A DNA stretch of 64,000 bases from Liolophura sinensis (GCF_032854445.1 NC_088295.1:6636501-6700500), one strand, 5' to 3'. Positions 1 to 12,399 are shown, numbered from the stretch's first letter. The notes: a model not told the origin generated them from the letters alone. Made by a program: numbers and translations.

Positions 1-36
1 ACACCAATCAAATAAATAAATAAATAAATAAATAAC
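1..36 (+). mobile_element. 3' tail of a SINE-A copy
   Basis: The window opens with the A-rich end and (AAAT)n tail that terminates the full SINE-A copies elsewhere in the window (for example at 59629-59876). Only the last bases before the tail are present; the body lies left of the window. Confidence 0.75.
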
Positions 37-510
37 CACAATAAACGTTCCAATCTTCTGCGCCCAGATCGCCTCATTCTAATAGTTAAACACTTCCTCC
101 TTTGAAATTAAATAAAGCCATTAATATTACATTGATTGCATATTATTTTATTGTTTGCCTGGAAATGAAACGATTGGTCAGCAGAAATGTCTGATAGTGT
201 CTTCTTTAGTGTGTCCGATCTGCCTATCAATCTGTTGATCAGTTGATCCGTAAAGGTCTGTCTGTCATTTGAACCGTGCGGAGCTGCCACCATCCTGTCC
301 ATCGCTTGATCGTTGGTCCGTGAGCCTATCAATTAGTTTATCCACAGAGCTGTCAGTGTGTCCGTCAGTTGGCCCATATTTAAGCTGGTCTATTCTTGCA
401 CTTCTTGTGATCCAACGACCACTTTTTTCAATGTTTGGTTTTCTCCAGCTGTGTCCGACTGAATTTCCTAGACAATTCCGCTTATCCATTTTTGTCTCTT
501 TTTTCTGCAG

Positions 511-3500
511 TCTTGTGACTCAGGTGAAATCTATGGCGAACCGGACAGCCGGGGAGCGGGTCAAGTTTGTGGAGCATCCCCTTGGGGCTTTCCATCTCCT
601 TAAAACTTACTCCAAAATTTCGGGCGAGATAGCCAGGGGAGAGAATACGAAAGAAGGTATAGACTTCACCCAGATATGTACATTGCAATACACTTGATTG
701 TTGATTGACCGTACACTTTGGGGGCAACAAAAAGCACCATACAATTTACGTGGCTTCAGTGAATACCCCTTGTAGGAGAGGCCACGAGGTGACTATACAC
801 AGAAAATGGGCGTTTACAACACTCTTGTAACAGACAGGTACGGCACAAGATATTAGGCCGTAGTAATATAAAATTAATGTATGTTCACACATACATGAAA
901 ACTGAGAGAGGACATCGTAATTTTACAAGAGATGTAGCCGATGCCACATCTCACAATGTGGGTGGCTTCAGTAAGCTGACAAGACTCATGGAAGTAGTAA
1001 GCTCACATGACACCTGACTACACTATGCTCACAGAACACGTGTATGTAGTAAACTTACAGACACTTGGCTTTAGTAAGTTCACAAACCATATGTTGTATT
1101 AATCTCAGAAGACACGTAGCTGTATTAATCTCAGAAGACACGTAGCTGTGATAATGTCACAAGTCACATGGCTGTGGTAAACTCCCCAGGTATGTAATTG
1201 CAGTAAGCTCGAAAGGAATGTGACTGTAGTGAGTTCGCGATACATTTGGCTGTAGTAAGCTCACATGACATATAGCTGTAGTAAGCTCACATGACACGTA
1301 GCAGTAGTAAGCTCATAAGTGACATGGTTGTAGTGACCTCACAACAGTTTATTATTTAAGCAAATTATTTTCACAAGGAAATTATTTTTTCCTGACTTAG
1401 CCAACTAAACAAAAATGGTGATATTTCACATAATAGCTTCGAACTCCCTACTAAGTCGAGGGAAATTATTATAATTATTATATATTATTATAAATTTTTT
1501 TCCTGCAGACAAAAAGAGAACAATGAAACTAAATCCCGCAAACACGAATTTCCGCGGACTTAGTAGCCTGTGAGAAACATTGTTTCAGATATCCCCATTT
1601 TGACTGATTGGCTGAGTAAGGAGGAAAATTATTTTTACTCGTGTTAGCGGAAGAGTTTGTTGTTCTGTTTTTGCTATGGCTAAAAAAAATAAATTTTCTT
1701 TAAAAACTATGTCCCTTCTGTGGTTCCATAGCGTCCTGTTATTTCACCTATTTCGTCATTAAGATGTGATGATTAAGACCATGTATTATGATGTGATATC
1801 TCTTCATATCGGCAGACCTGTCTTCGGCCTTGGAGGCGCATTCCCTCAGTCTCCCCACCCACGAGGACTACATAGGGTCAGCCTCAGCTATCTTACGTCT
1901 ACAGAGGATATACGAGCTGCCCAAACAGGAGCTGATGCAGGGCTTTGTCAGGGATCGCTTCATCCAGCCCTTGAGTATTGACGACGCCCTGGTGCTGGGT
2001 GCAAAGGCTGCTGAACAGCACTTCTTTACCCAGGCCATAGAGTGGTATGACGTACCACTTAGAGTACCCGTGGAGGAAGAGCCCATGTTAGCCAATGAGA
2101 GGATAGAGGCCACCCTGGGTTTGATCAATGTGTACTTACAGGTAACGAAACAATGTGAGTCAGTGTGAGTGCATGGCTCGGTAGAGGAAAGCGGGACAGT
2201 AAGAGTAGGGAATAGACAGCACGAGGAAACAGAGGGTTAGGAGAGCGTGAGTGTGATTGGAGGGAAGCGGGCTTGAGTGGACTAAAGAGAGTGAGATGGT
2301 AAAAGAAGGGCGTGAGTAGAGGACAGAGAGCGTGAATGGAGAATGTGAATGTAATTGGAGGAAAGAGAACGTGAATGTGATTGGAGGAAAGAGAACGTGA
2401 GTGTGACTGGAGGAAAGAATGCGTGATTAGAGGAAAGAGTGTAAGTGTGATTGGAGGAAAGAAGGTGTGAGAGAAGAAAAGAGAGCAAGAGTGTGTTTGG
2501 AGGAAAGAGCGTGAGTGGGGGGGAGATAGCGTAACTGAAAGAAAGAGAACGTGAGTATGAATGGAGGAAAGAGAACGTGAGTATGAATGGAGGAAAGAGA
2601 ACGTGAGTATGAATGGAGGAAAGAGAACGTGAGTATGAGTGGAGGAAAGAGAACTTGAGTATGAGTGGAGGAAAGAAAACGTGAATGTGATTAGCGGAAA
2701 GAAAGCGTGAGCGGAGAAAAGAGAGCGTAAGTGTGATTGGAGGAAAGAAGACGTGAGTAAAGGAAAGAGGGCGTGAGTGTGATTGGAGAAAAGGAAAGAG
2801 ATCGTGCCTGGAGGAAAGAGCGTGAGTGTGATTGGAGGAAGAGTGTGAGTGTGATTGGAGGAAAGAGCATGAGTGTGATTGGAGGAAAGAGCGTGAGAGT
2901 AATTGGAGGAAAGAGTGTGGGTGTGATTGAAAGAAAGAACGTGAGTTTTAGTGGAGGAAAGAAAACGTGTGTGTGATTGGAGGAAAGAAGGCGTGAGTGG
3001 AGAAAAGAGAGCTTAGGTGGAGAAAAGAGTAGAGGAAAGAGAGCGTGAGTGGAGAAAAGGAAAGAGATCGGAGGAGGAAAGAGTGTGAGTATGATTGGAG
3101 GAAAAAGCATGAGTGTGATTGGAGGAAAGAGTGTGAGTGTGATTGGAGGAAAGAGCATGAGAGTGATTGGAGTACTGAGCGTGAGTGTGATTGGAGAAAA
3201 GAGAGCTTAGGTTGAGAAAAGAGTAGAGGAAAGAGAGCGTGAGTGGAGACAAGAGTAAAGGAAAGAGAGCATGAGTGGAGGAAAGAGCGTTTGCGTAATG
3301 AGAGAAAAAAGAGGGTGAGTGGAGGAAAGGGAGGGTGAGTGGAGGAAAAAGAGTGTGCGTAATGAGAGAAAAGAGAGGTTGAGTGGAGGAAAGAGAGGGT
3401 GAGTGTGGGAGAGACTGTGTGTGTGTGATTGGAGGAGAGAGAGCGTTATTGGAGAAAAGAGAGTGTATTTGAAGGAAAGAAAGTGCGAGCGGAGAAAAGA

Positions 3501-6500
3501 GAGCGTGAGTGGAGGAAGGAGAGCGTGAGTGGAGGACAGACAGCGTGAATGCAGAAAAAAGAGCGCGATTGGACGAAAAAGAACTTTAGTGGAGGAACGA
3601 GAGAGTGAGGAAATAATTTGATTGGTGGTTTATGCCGCCTGTAAGTGAAGGAATCCGATGGTTAGTGAAAGAATGACAGTGAGAGTGAGAAAGTGTGTGG
3701 AAGAAGAAGTCAAGGAATAAGTGTGTGAGAGAAGGAATCAGTGTTTTTGTCAAAGATTGATTTAATGGTTAGTTCGGATATTGCCTACTTTTTTTCTGTT
3801 ATTTTCTTTTCAGTTCAACGATTTTGAAAATGCTCTAAAGTTTTCCCGGTGGGCTTTTGAAACATGTATGTATAAATAAAGTATCATGAGTTTATATACA
3901 CACACGCACTTTCCTCCAAACACACCATATATTTATATATTACTTATTCTTCTTATTGTAATGCCTTAGTATTTTGCATAAAGGATTGAATTTCAAATTA
4001 AAATCGAGAGAGCTGTTTTATTCATTGTTCCGAATAACATTTCCATTTAGGTCAATACGGAGACCATTTAGGTCAATATGGAGACCATTTAGGCCATTTA
4101 GGTTCAGACAGGGACAAATTAGGTCCTCGAATGATGACTCCGTTTTAATAGCCCATACTTGCGTTTAATTCTAAATCATTAACATGAGACACCTAAACTA
4201 AACTAACAAGAGACACGAAACAAGGAAAACAAGAAAAAGAAGAAATATTCATGCGTCTCTCTGAATACCAGATGTCCTTTTTCTGTTCGGTAGCTTGTAC
4301 TAATAAAGGGATTCAGGTACGAGTTTATACAGTTGCTGGGCAACAGACAACGGTTCCCCTAAATGTTGTACCTGATCAACACCAAGAACCAAGCTGAAAG
4401 CCATCGTGCATTGACATGTCTTACAGCAACCCTACTACATATGTTGTTATTCATATAAACAAAGAAATCCGGCTTTGGGAACCAGTTGTCTTCACACTAC
4501 GAACTTCCATATTCCATATATCCATATTTAACATTTTCTTTCGCAATGTCTTCAGATTCTTACGACGATAGAGTTCGTGACGTTCATGCCGATGTCCAGC
4601 GAAATATTGATGCGTTGAGATTTGGTAAGATGGAAATGCCGCCTCCAGCGAATCCAGCAGAGTTTGATGAGGAGTACGCTGCTCTGTGCCGTGGAGAAGT
4701 CGACTGGGTAAGTCGGGCACAACGGGGCTAGTAAACAGCTTGATAATAATGTTTTTGATGGAACTTGCCTGATTGCTGAATTTTAAGGAAGGCTAATTTT
4801 AGTGTTGAATTCCCCGTGGTTGAACGGTTGTTGTGTGTCACGGTGTCAAATACATTTCTGAAGGATGCAGGTCTTTCCTTAACTGCGTGTGGCATGACGT
4901 GTTGGACAGTTCGAAACCTTGAAGCCGTAGCTTATAGAACAGTATGTGTATACGTACGGTTTAATTAGAAAACTGTATGGCATTTGACACCGTTCATACT
5001 TAGAGGTGAAGGAGGTACATTTCATGTACAGTTCATATTATTAACTGACTTAAAACCAGTGTGATGTCCGAATTTGTAACACCCGAAACGAATGAGTTTG
5101 TTCACATCAATGCGGTATCAGCATTCTATAATCTGAATACACAGAGTTGTCCGCATCGAGAACAAGAGCAGATACATATTGATATGGACACGGAGAGAGG
5201 ACACGGACACACACACGGCCCCGCACATGGACATGGGCGCGGTAAAGAATAAAGCGACGTATATGAACTCGGATTGTACACAGGGATGGCGAGCGCTCCA
5301 TTTCCTTAACTGTCTGTACGAAACGAAACATCTTCTCCCTAATGAATGAAGAGGGAGCCGTAACAAAGTGATTAAGGTGTTCGTCTTTCACTTTCTAGGA
5401 CACAATGTGCAGATTCAAACCCGGGTACATTTGCACGAAGCCCGCTTAACGTTACGAGCACGTAACTACTATGGCAACCAACATTGTAAGCATTACGTTG
5501 CCATGGCCGTTACGTGCTCTTAACGTTAAGTGGGCTTCGTGCAAGTGGGCCCAGGCTGTAAAAAGAGAATTTGTAGATTTCCCGCTTGTACCACTCGTCA
5601 GGCCAACATTGCATACCTGTACGTGACGTGTGGAGGAAAGTTCCGCCTGCGTATTCTGGTTTCCTCCTTCCACAAAACTAGCTGTACTTATAAAATCTTG
5701 AGAGTGGCGTTAAGTAACAATTAACAAAATAAAAACAATAATGTATTATTACTGGCATGCTGTTGTGTGTTGTGACAGACAAACCAGTACATATCGCAAG
5801 GGCACTGCATCGTGCGGACAGACTCCGTACCGTATCGCCTTGTGAAGCAGGAGATCCTCAGCTTTGACCCATTTATCTCCCTGTTCTATGATGTCCTCTC
5901 CGAAACAGAAGGAAATAAATTCAGGAATGCAGCCAAAGAAAATGTAAGTTTTATTTTATATGAACATACACACCGTTCATCAGTGAAAAAAAACCTGAGC
6001 AACTGTGTCAAGCATATCCATCATAGTGCTCGCTTTAGAAACGGTGTCTGAACGGTGTATTTATTTGATTGGTGTTTTACGCCGTACTCAAGAATATGTC
6101 ACTTATACGACGCCGGTCGACATTATGGTGGGAGGAAACCGGGCAGAGCCTGGGGGAAATCCACGACCGTCCGCAGGTTGCAGTCAGACCTTCTAACTTA
6201 CGGCCGGAGAGTAAGCCAGAATGAGCTGGACTTGAACTCACAGCGACCGCTTTGGTGAGAGGCTACTGGGTCATTGCGCTGCGCTAGCGCGCTAACCAAC
6301 TGAGCCACGGAGGCCCCCTCTCCCGTAAATGTGGAACCCAGTCTGATATACAAGTGTACATTTAACAACACTTTTGTACTTTTTGCAGTTATATAGAGCA
6401 ATGGTTGGAAACCCGTCGGAGGCAATCACGTCAGAAGTTAGAGTGGGACAGCTGTAAGTTTAGTCTTTGAGGGTAGTGTCATATCTGCACGGTATCCGAT

Positions 6501-6510
6501 GTTATAATAT

Positions 6511-6541
<31 letters not shown>

Positions 6542-9500
6542 TTTGATTGGTGTTTGACGCCGTACTCAAGAATATTTCACTTATACGACGGCGGCCAGCA
6601 TTATCATTCCCATTTACGACCGGAGAGGAAGCCAGCATGAGCTGGACTTGAACTCACAGCGACCACATTGGTGAGAGGCATCTGGGTTATTACGCTGCGC
6701 TAGCGGCCCTCCAATGTTATAATAGAACAGCTGTAAGTTCAGTCTTTCAGCATACTGTCATATCTACACGGTATCCGGTGTTATAATAGAACAGCTGTAA
6801 ATGCAGTCTTTCAGCATACTGTCATATGTCTTCCAAGCTATAATAGAACACCTACAAGTTGTGTCATTTTGGATACTGTCACATTTGGATGGAATCCGGT
6901 CATGTGGTATATGAGTCCTTACATTTGGGATACTCCCAGTTCAGCATCGTATCCGATGTTGTGAGATAATATTTGTAGGGCCTGACATTTGTTAGACTGT
7001 CTTACCTGTGTGACACTCGATGTTGAGGTAGAACAGCCGTAAGTTCTTTTATTCGTCGATCGAGGGTAACACTATTTACTATTATGTGTAAAATATTGCC
7101 GTCCTGAACTTTTATTTCGTAGACTATCTCAGTTGATCACATTATGAGATATCATTTACCAGAACTTGGCTGGATGACTCTGAACCTTCCATCAAGAAGA
7201 TCTCGGCTCGCGTGATGGATATCACGGGATTAGACGTGACCATGCGAACAGTACAGTCTTCCTCGGAGTCATTCCAGGTAAACATGATTTCAGTAACTCC
7301 GTTTATTTTCTATTTAAACTGGAGAGTGCTGATACCGTGATAATGTTGTTGAGTCGAAAACTACGACGTGTCGCTTGCTCAGTCAAAACCTTGTATACCA
7401 ATTCTCATGTTTGTAATTAGTGATAAAGCTGTAAAGTTTCGCTCTCAGTATTGAGTTGCATGTTTATATCTCCCAGTAACGACTTCATAATCTCTGAAAA
7501 TTAAAGTTGGATTTAACCTCAAGAAATGAGCTTTGTCGCTCACTGAATGTACAATTGTTGATTACATTTTTGTTGATTTTGTCCATAATTCTTCCAAGCA
7601 TTTTCTAAACGTCCACCTAACATTCGGTGCTCCTATCATAGCAGTGACATTGAGAATTGTTGTATGATCCACTCGTGTTTCCAGGAGTTGATATTGTCAT
7701 CTTCCTATTTTCCATTTGCAGATCGTCAATTACGGTATAGGTGGCCATTACGAACCACACACAGATACATATAGTGTGAGTGATACATAGACTATATACG
7801 TGGCATAAAATAAAACTCAGCATCTTCCTTACCGAAAACAATGGAAAGACCTGGTAAAAACCTACAACAGCACATAGGGTCGTATTGGGTAGGATATAAG
7901 TATCCTACGTTTCGGGCTGCGATCATTTCCTTAATTCCCAACAGTATACTAGACATTTGATTACACTACATTCGTAGTCAACAATAACTTTTAAGATGCA
8001 CCTACGTGTACCACACGTTTCACGTAGGTGTCAATTCCTAAATTGCTCGGCAGTAATGAATCATTACTCTTTGCCCTTGACATTTTACAATCACGCCTGT
8101 AAACACATAACTTACCATCATTGCCGTCAAAGGTTCATCATTACATTATTGCAGTCCGTAATTGTTCCAATGTCCTAGTCAACTAATCGTTGTCTCCTTA
8201 TCTAAGCCATTCGATAATTTCCCCATTATAACAACCCCATTATAACAACTTCCAACATTGTGCTATCATAAAAGTATTTTGTCACCCTTCCATTATTATA
8301 ATCAACACAAGTCATCACACAAGTCCCTATACACCGTTGTCATGAATCATCCACCATAGCACCAACATACAAATCTTGCTGGAACCTTATACACCGTTGT
8401 CATAATTTATCCACCACTGTAGCAACATAACCAACATACTCTCTGGCACCCTATACCGTTGTCATCATTCACCCACCATTGTACCGACATACAAGTCTCT
8501 CTTGCACCCTCTACACCGTTGTCATCATTCACCCACCATTGTACCGACATACAAGTCTCTCTGGCACCCGCTACACCGTTGTCATCATTCACCCACCATT
8601 GTGTCAACATACAAATCTTTTTGGCACCCTACACACTGTGATCATAATTCACACACCATACAAGTCTCTCTGGCACCCGCTACACCGTGATCATAATTCA
8701 CACACCATACAAGTCTCTCTGGCACCCGCTACACCGTTGTCATCATTCACCCACCATTGTACCGACATACAAGTCTCTCTTGCACCCTCTACACCGTTGT
8801 CATCATTCACCCACCATTGTACCGACATACAAGTCTCTCTGGCACCCGCTACACCGTTGTCATCATTCACCCACCATTTTATCAACATACAAATCTTTCT
8901 GGCACCCTACACACCGTAATCATAATTCACACACCATACAAGTCTCTCTGACACCCTCTACACCGTTATCATCAATCACCCACCATTGTACCAACATATA
9001 AGTCTCTCAGGCACCCTACACACCGTTGTCATAATTCACCCACCATAATTGTACCGACCTACAAGTCTTTCTGGCACCCTACATACCGTTGTCGTAATTC
9101 ACCCACCATACAAATCTTTTTGACACCCTCTACACCGTTGTCCTAATTCACCCACCATAGTACCAACATACAAATCTTTCTGACACCCTCTACACCGTTA
9201 TCATAATTCACCCACCATAGTACCGACATACCAGCCTCTCTGACACCCTCTACACCGTTATCATGATTCACGCACCATAGTACCGACATACCAGCCTCTC
9301 TCACACCCTCTACACCGTTGTCATAATTCACCCACCATAGTACCGACATACCAGCCTCTCTCACGCCCTCTACACCGTTATCATAATTCACCCACCATAG
9401 TACCGACATACCAGCCTCTCTGACACCCTTTACACCGTTATCATGATTCACGCACCATAGTACCGACATACCAGCCTCTCTCACACCCTCTACACCGTTA

Positions 9501-11247
9501 TCATAATTCACCCACCATAGTACCGACATACCAGCCTCTCTCACGCCCTCTACACCGTTGTCATAATTCACCCACCATAGTACCGACATACCAGCCTCTC
9601 TCACGCCCTCTACACCGTTGTCATAATTCACCCACCATAGTACCGACATACCAGCCTCTCTGACACCCTATACACCGTTATCATAATTCACCCTGCCGAG
9701 TACCAACATACAAGTCTTGCAGTTATCGTATTATTATTATTAAAGTCAACCCATAAATATTATCGTACAAGTCTTCCTGCTATACAGTTTTTAAGATGTC
9801 AGAGGTGTTGACACTCTGTTTTGTCTTACAGAACAGATCAGTTTTAGCAGATGTACCAGACTTTTTACAGAACACGGGGGATCGATTAGCCACTTTCCTA
9901 TTTTACGTGAGTATACAAGTGTTACAAGTCACGATGACAATGTTTCACGTCCAGTCAGCCACACTAGTTTTCCATTCTTAGAAGTCACAAGTCAAACACT
10001 TGTTTGAGTTTGTTAATGCTGTTACGCAAGCAAAACGCGAAACAAAAAATCGTTTCATGAAACCGGGCGCTGATTTCACTAACTTTCTACTTTTACTGAC
10101 CAATTTATTAAAACACACTAGCCTGTTGAATAACTGCCTAGCTCCATGAATGTGTTATGTTGCAGCTGGGCGACGTTGTTGAAGGTGGCTCTACAGTGTT
10201 CCCACGTGTCGGAATTCAAGTTCCCGTTGTTAAGGTTTGTATACAGTGGAAGTCTGTACAGTTATCTGTACAGCTGCAGTCTGAGCAATCGTTCACACGC
10301 ATTTCTGTAAACCAGTATCTGTATATTTGTTGTCACACTTGATTGCCTTTACTGTGTAGACTGTGCAAACACCTGTTAATACCTATCTGTTTGAGTTGGT
10401 GTGTATGCCAAAATCCCCAAAAGTGAGCAGGGAAAGTTTCAGAAACTGACAACTTTTTTAATAGACATTTGTAAGATGTGCACAGTACTCCATATATACT
10501 CTAAGCATTCTTCCCCCGCAATACTTATATGCCTTTAATGATATACATCCTCTAAATGTTTATCTTGAGTGACTTCGCGCTGCTGCATTTACATTGTCTT
10601 ATGTTGCAGAACGGAGCAGCTTTCTGGTACAACCTGAACCGTGCAGGTGAAAACGATGAAAGGGTCACACACGCCGGCTGCCCCGTGCTGCTCGGACAAA
10701 AGTGGGGTGAGTACAAAATTCAAATCCAGGTAAAAGTGAAAATAATATGTGCTCACTATACATCGCCGTCAATTACATTAATCGTGACGTCAGTCTGTAA
10801 CTGACCGTGAAATAGCTGGAACAAGCACTGTCCAAGCACAAGCCTTCTGGACATGCACAACTGTATTAGTTTAGTATGAAGCTTGAACTTGTCAAGCAAA
10901 AACCGACGTTCGAGGCACATATCGTGTACTGCAGCTCTGTACGAGTTTAGAGTGCACTTCTGATAAGATCGCACGTTTCATATAATTAGGCTGTAACGTT
11001 TCATCTACATATTTGGAAAATGCTGTTTATTCAAACAAATATTTTGTCACGCAGGTTCGTATCAATATATTTCAAAATGTTAGCCTGTGTATATACATGC
11101 ATTACTCATCAATATGTTTTTTTCCCATAACCAATGTTAAGGATCTGATTTTGTTTTTCAGTGGCAAACAAGTGGATCCGAGAGCATGGCCAAGAGTTTC
11201 GACACGGGTGTGGTTTGACCCCCACCACACCCCACCACACATCATGA
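511..11247 (+). CDS. P4HA: Prolyl 4-hydroxylase subunit alpha (5' partial, 12 exons)
   Basis: This is the catalytic alpha subunit of collagen prolyl 4-hydroxylase, an ER-lumen Fe(II)/2-oxoglutarate dioxygenase that hydroxylates X-Pro-Gly prolines with PDI as beta subunit. Exons are 511-656, 1816-2141, 3814-3865, 4556-4707, 5779-5943, 6389-6453, 7163-7277, 7722-7775, 9832-9906, 10166-10234, 10610-10706 and 11162-11247; all phases match across GT/AG introns. They encode 466 aa. The family is usually about 520-550 aa, so the signal peptide and N-terminus lie upstream of the window. The first two exons carry the P4Ha_N dimerisation region (FVEHPLGAFHLLKTYSK). Exon 4 has the LCRGE motif at the domain junction. 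Catalytic residues are present: HTD in GGHYEPHTD (iron), then the second iron His in VTHAGCPVLLGQKW with the 2-oxoglutarate Lys ten residues later. The last coding exon runs into a 76-bp array. For exon 8, donor 7776 (GTGAGT) was chosen over 7774 to keep frame. Confidence 0.93.
920..1350. repeat. Degenerate minisatellite, ~27-36 bp unit, P4HA intron 1
   Basis: Imperfect copies of AGTAAGCTCACATGACA followed by a TAGCTGTAGT-like segment repeat through the first visible P4HA intron. The cleanest copies are at about 1235-1320. The array is intronic and touches no exon. The rest of this intron (657-919 and 1351-1815) is AT-rich, with nothing recognised. Confidence 0.7.
2150..3625. repeat. Purine-rich minisatellite with GTGAGT in each unit, P4HA intron 2
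   Basis: About 1.5 kb of ~24-28 bp units of the type GTGAGTGTGATTGGAGGAAA, starting about ten bases after the exon 2 donor at 2142. The + strand is almost pure G/A with T. Most units carry GTGAGT or GTGAAT, so the array holds dozens of sequences matching a consensus 5' splice site. Variants with an extra GAGAAAAGAGAGC block alternate with the basic unit. The long C/T-rich reading frames on the - strand are by-products of the composition. Confidence 0.9.
5350..5545. mobile_element. Foldback (hairpin) element with tRNA-like B-box flank
   Basis: The arms at 5431-5467 and 5508-5544 are near-perfect inverted copies (TTGCACGAAGCCCGCTTAAC against its complement), and a second inverted pair (TGGCAAC / GTTGCCA) lies inside. 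Together they give a hairpin of about 114 bp in P4HA intron 4. Just left of it, GATTCAAACCCGGG at about 5411-5425 resembles a Pol III B box, so a tRNA-derived short element is possible. No target-site duplication was identified. Confidence 0.6.
6057..6318 (-). mobile_element. SINE-A, near full length, in P4HA intron 5
   Basis: Read on the - strand it starts GGGGGCCTCCGTGGCTCAGT, a tRNA-like head with A- and B-box-like segments. It continues through the conserved body (GAGCTGGACTTGAACTCACA on the + strand) and ends TACGGCGTAAAACACCAATC with a short A/T tail. Full length is about 260 bp. It lies between P4HA exons 5 and 6. Confidence 0.85.
6446..6860 (+). repeat. Exon 6 donor-site minisatellite of P4HA, split by a SINE
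   Basis: The junction of P4HA exon 6 with its intron (ACAGCT|GTAAGT, exon end 6453) and the next ~55 bases recur at 6727-6786 and, more degenerate, at 6787-6850. Each has the order AACAGCTGTAA, CAGTCTTTCAGCATACTGTCATAT, then a GTATCCGGTGTTATAATA-like segment. The unit is about 60 bp. A SINE-A copy (6509-6712) separates the first unit from the rest. The donor copies at 6734 and 6795 are potential decoy splice sites; the second has mutated to GTAAAT. Confidence 0.75.
6509..6712 (-). mobile_element. SINE-A, internally deleted, in P4HA intron 6
   Basis: It begins (+ strand) with about nine TTTA repeats and GATTGGTGTTTGACGCCGTA. It jumps from the GGCCAGCATTAT segment to CCCATTTACGACCGGAGAGG, missing about 70 bp of the body seen in the 6057 copy, and ends in the CGCTGCGCTAGCG head region. 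It sits between copies of the exon 6 donor minisatellite. Confidence 0.8.
8330..9720. repeat. 60-bp minisatellite, P4HA intron 8
   Basis: About 22 copies of a ~60-bp unit (CACCCTCTACACCGTTGTCA followed by TAATTCACCCACCATAGTACCGACATAC-type sequence). There are two subtypes: the left half has AAGTCTCTCTGGCACCC and some units shortened to ~47 bp, while the right half (9190-9660) is homogeneous with CCAGCCTCTCTCAC. The homogeneous half suggests recent local expansion. Sixty is a multiple of three, so reading frames stay open on both strands without coding meaning. Confidence 0.92.
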
Positions 11248-11935
11248 TACACGACACAAAATTAGGCCAACTATTCCCACACTGCGGCGATGTGACTCCG
11301 ACCAAACCCGATACACATAATGATACACGACACCCAATTTGACCAAGAGTTCCCACATCGCGGCGTTGTGACTCAAACCAAACGTCAATACACATAATGA
11401 TACACGACAGCCAATTTGGCAAACAGTTCCCACACTGCGGCGTTGTGACTCTGACCAAACCCAATACACATAATGATACACGACACCCAATTTGACCAAG
11501 AGTTCCCACATCGCGGCGTTGTGACTCAAACCAAACGTCAATACACATAATGATTCACTACACCCAATTTAGCAAACAGTTCTGACATTGCGGCGTTGTG
11601 ACTCCGACCTAACCCGATACACATAATGATACACGACACTCAATTTGGCCAAGAGTTCCCACACCGCGGTGTTGTGACTCCGACCAAACGTCAATACACA
11701 TAATGATTCACGACACCCAATTTGGCAAACAGTTCTCACACTGCGGCGTTGTGACTCCGAACCTAACCCAATACACATAATGATACCACGACACTCAATT
11801 TGGCCAAGAGTTCCCACATCGCGGCGTTGTGACTCAAGCCAAACGTCAATACACGTAATGATACACGACGCCCAATTTGGCCAAGAGTTCTCACAACCGC
11901 GACGTTCGGTCCCCTACCAACCATCATATTCCACG
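11230..11935 (+). repeat. 76-bp array continuing the P4HA C-terminal codons into the 3' UTR
   Basis: About nine 76-bp units (CCAAGAGTTCCCACATCGCGGCGTTGTGACT then CCAAACGTCAATACACATAATGATACACGACA-type sequence). The unit core is homologous to the last coding exon of P4HA at 11193-11224: GGCCAAGAGTTTCGACACGG in the exon against GGCCAAGAGTTCCCACACCG in units. The exon's terminal codons (GQEFRHGCGLTP) are thus the edge copy. Most of the array would lie in the 3' UTR. Confidence 0.85.
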
Positions 11936-12142
11936 CCTTTTCGCACATTAATATATTTATTGAGAGTAGATTCTCTGGTATATGTTGTCCTGCATTTTGT
12001 TATCGTGAATGTGTTATCAGGAATCGGTCCTCATTTTGTCTTCGTGAATATATGCAGTGGTGTCTTTATCCCCATTGATCTAGTGATAAATCGTACGCAT
12101 TGCACCCATTGAAGAGTTGTGTATTTTGTTTAAAAATGTGTT

Positions 12143-12148
12143 AATAAA
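12143..12148 (+). terminator. Candidate poly(A) signal for P4HA
   Basis: AATAAA in TTAATAAAGCAAC, about 0.9 kb after the P4HA stop codon. It is the first canonical hexamer seen after the 76-bp array. It would put cleavage near 12165 and the whole array inside the 3' UTR. Confidence 0.5.
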
Positions 12149-12399
12149 GCAACAGAGGTTTATTGGTATTGTCATGCAGAGTTGGATTTACTTATTTGCT
12201 ACAGTAGGCGTTTTACACAAGACTGTTTCACTTACATAATCATTGCCAGCTGAACGATATAGATTTTGAGACAACTATCTGCATATTTTGTTGCTAGCTC
12301 AAAGCAGGCACAAAACCCACAAACAAAACAAACGTGAAGGACAATCTAACCCGGTGTTGGTGTAAATCTTCCATGAAGAGGGGACTTCTTCCAAATATG

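Noticed and set aside
269-697. 142-codon frame at the left edge taken as a complete gene
   Set aside because: Only 511-656 resembles P4HA and it is bounded by a pyrimidine-rich acceptor and a GT donor; the rest is intron read-through.
9143-9649. 168-codon repeat frame on the - strand of the 60-bp array
   Set aside because: Purely the translation of an intronic minisatellite inside P4HA; no flanking coding signal and the opposite strand is also open.
11162-11247. Suspected loss of the catalytic His in P4HA because the C-terminus reads WIREHGQEF rather than WLHERGQEF
   Set aside because: The iron-binding His of the family is the one ten residues before the 2-oxoglutarate Lys (THAGCPVLLGQK), which is intact; the WIREH change is outside the active site.
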